DNA of 6,406 nt. Origin: Candidatus Limnocylindrales bacterium (GTDB lineage Bacteria > Chloroflexota > Limnocylindria > Limnocylindrales > CSP1-4). The position numbers and the translations under genes were made by a program. The DNA lies in the NCBI GenBank assembly GCA_031292335.1, contig JARLHH010000324.1, positions 1 to 6,406 of the forward strand, given 5' to 3'. Below the pieces are notes generated by a model. It did no database searches. It was given only the letters and a program-made list of their open reading frames with translations, and was not told the DNA's origin. Shown here piece after piece: positions 6,051-6,406 of the stretch (position 1 is its first letter; every line of letters begins with the position of its first letter).

Positions 6051-6299
6051 TCAGTCGTAGAGCCGCTCCAGGTGCCACGAGCCGTCCACGCGGTCCAGGT
6101 AGACGAGGGCGAGCCACTGGCTCCCGACGACCTTGAAGTAGTCACGCGCGATCGGGCGGCCCCACCACGCCTCGTCGACGCGCCAGCGGGTGCAGACCTC
6201 CACCGGCTCGCGGCGACCGGCCCAGCGGATCGCGACGAGGCGGCCGGATTCGTCCAGCTCCGCCTCCACGGCCGGGTGCTCGCGCAGGAGGCGTGTCAC
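6051..6299 (-). CDS. DUF6504-type protein, accessory of ImuB/DnaE2 loci
   Basis: This encodes 82 residues from GTG at 6299. The GTG overlaps the TGA of the upstream imuB-like gene as GTGA (6299-6296), the usual sign of translational coupling. The sequence shows the DUF6504 pattern: an N-terminal beta strand with RLVAIRWAGR, then CTRWRVDEAWWGRP (36-49), RDYFKVV and the closing DGSWHLERLYD (72-82). Proteins of this family are commonly encoded beside ImuB and DnaE2, and their biochemical role is not known. The WRVDEAWW...YFKVV...WHLERLYD part also resembles the tail fused to ImuB-type polymerases in many actinobacteria, so it probably acts on or with ImuB. Family assignment is from memory of the pattern. 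Confidence 0.8.
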   Translation of the reverse strand: MTRLLREHPAVEAELDESGRLVAIRWAGRREPVEVCTRWRVDEAWWGRPIARDYFKVVGSQWLALVYLDRVDGSWHLERLYD

Positions 6300-6406
6300 C
6301 GGGCCGGCTCAACGCCATCGGCGGTCACGGGGCGCCACGTCCAGCGTGTCTCGGGCAGCGGCGCCTCGGGGTCGGCAAGGACGATCCGGCCCACCCGCCC
6401 CTCGCC
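6296..6406 (-). CDS. imuB: C-terminal end of an ImuB-like Y-family DNA polymerase (partial)
   Basis: Only the last 36 codons and the stop are in the window; the gene enters from the right edge. The fragment contains GRVGRIVLADPEAPLPETRW followed by TWRPVTADG and ends in EPAR. This resembles the ImuB C-terminal pattern of a short strand, then D-P-E-x-P-L-P-E-x-R-x-x-W. ImuB is a Y-family protein lacking catalytic residues that links the beta clamp to DnaE2. Its stop overlaps the start of the DUF6504 gene, and a DUF6504 gene followed by dnaE2 on the same strand is the expected context. The catalytic part is not visible, so DinB-type and ImuB-type cannot be distinguished directly. An imuA/splB-like gene would be expected further right. 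Confidence 0.65.
   Translation of the reverse strand, partial: GEGRVGRIVLADPEAPLPETRWTWRPVTADGVEPAR

Overview
This is a very GC-rich bacterial window, with G or C at almost every third codon position. It carries the dnaE2 (imuC) part of a translesion-mutagenesis locus plus two neighbouring envelope-protein genes. The Pro-Thr linker in a secreted lamin-tail protein, a Gram-positive-type LexA box, and DUF6504 encoded next to an ImuB-type polymerase together suggest a GC-rich Chloroflexota lineage (Limnocylindria-like). An actinobacterium-like organism is the alternative. This placement is inference from sequence style, not from a marker gene.

Layout. Positions 1-864 (minus) hold the N-terminal part of a secreted protein that runs off the left edge: signal peptide, one lamin-tail-like domain, then a long Pro-Thr linker written in repetitive DNA. 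A 174-base divergent intergenic region separates it from a plus-strand gene (1039-1755) for a conserved-looking four-helix membrane protein of unknown function. That gene converges on dnaE2 across a GC-rich hairpin. Positions 1817-5629 (minus) encode error-prone DNA polymerase III alpha (DnaE2/ImuC), 1270 residues, enlarged by three Pro/Gly/Arg-rich insertions. Its promoter has a recognisable -35 and -10, and a near-perfect LexA (SOS) box fills the spacer. Divergent from it is a 43-residue single-helix membrane micro-protein (5860-5991). This converges, across another hairpin, on a minus-strand pair at the right edge: the last 36 codons of an ImuB-like Y-family polymerase and an 82-residue DUF6504-type protein that overlap by 4 bases.

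How it fits together. In known systems ImuB (a catalytically degenerate Y-family protein) bridges the sliding clamp and DnaE2, and DnaE2 performs mutagenic bypass under LexA control. Here the imuB-DUF6504 pair and dnaE2 appear to be separate transcription units on the same strand. The membrane micro-gene is wedged between them in the opposite direction. The most noteworthy points are the SOS promoter (which also fixes the dnaE2 start), the embedded micro-protein, the three DnaE2 insertions, and the stand-alone DUF6504 that resembles the tail fused to ImuB in many actinobacteria. I see no RNA genes, CRISPR arrays, insertion sequences or attachment sites.
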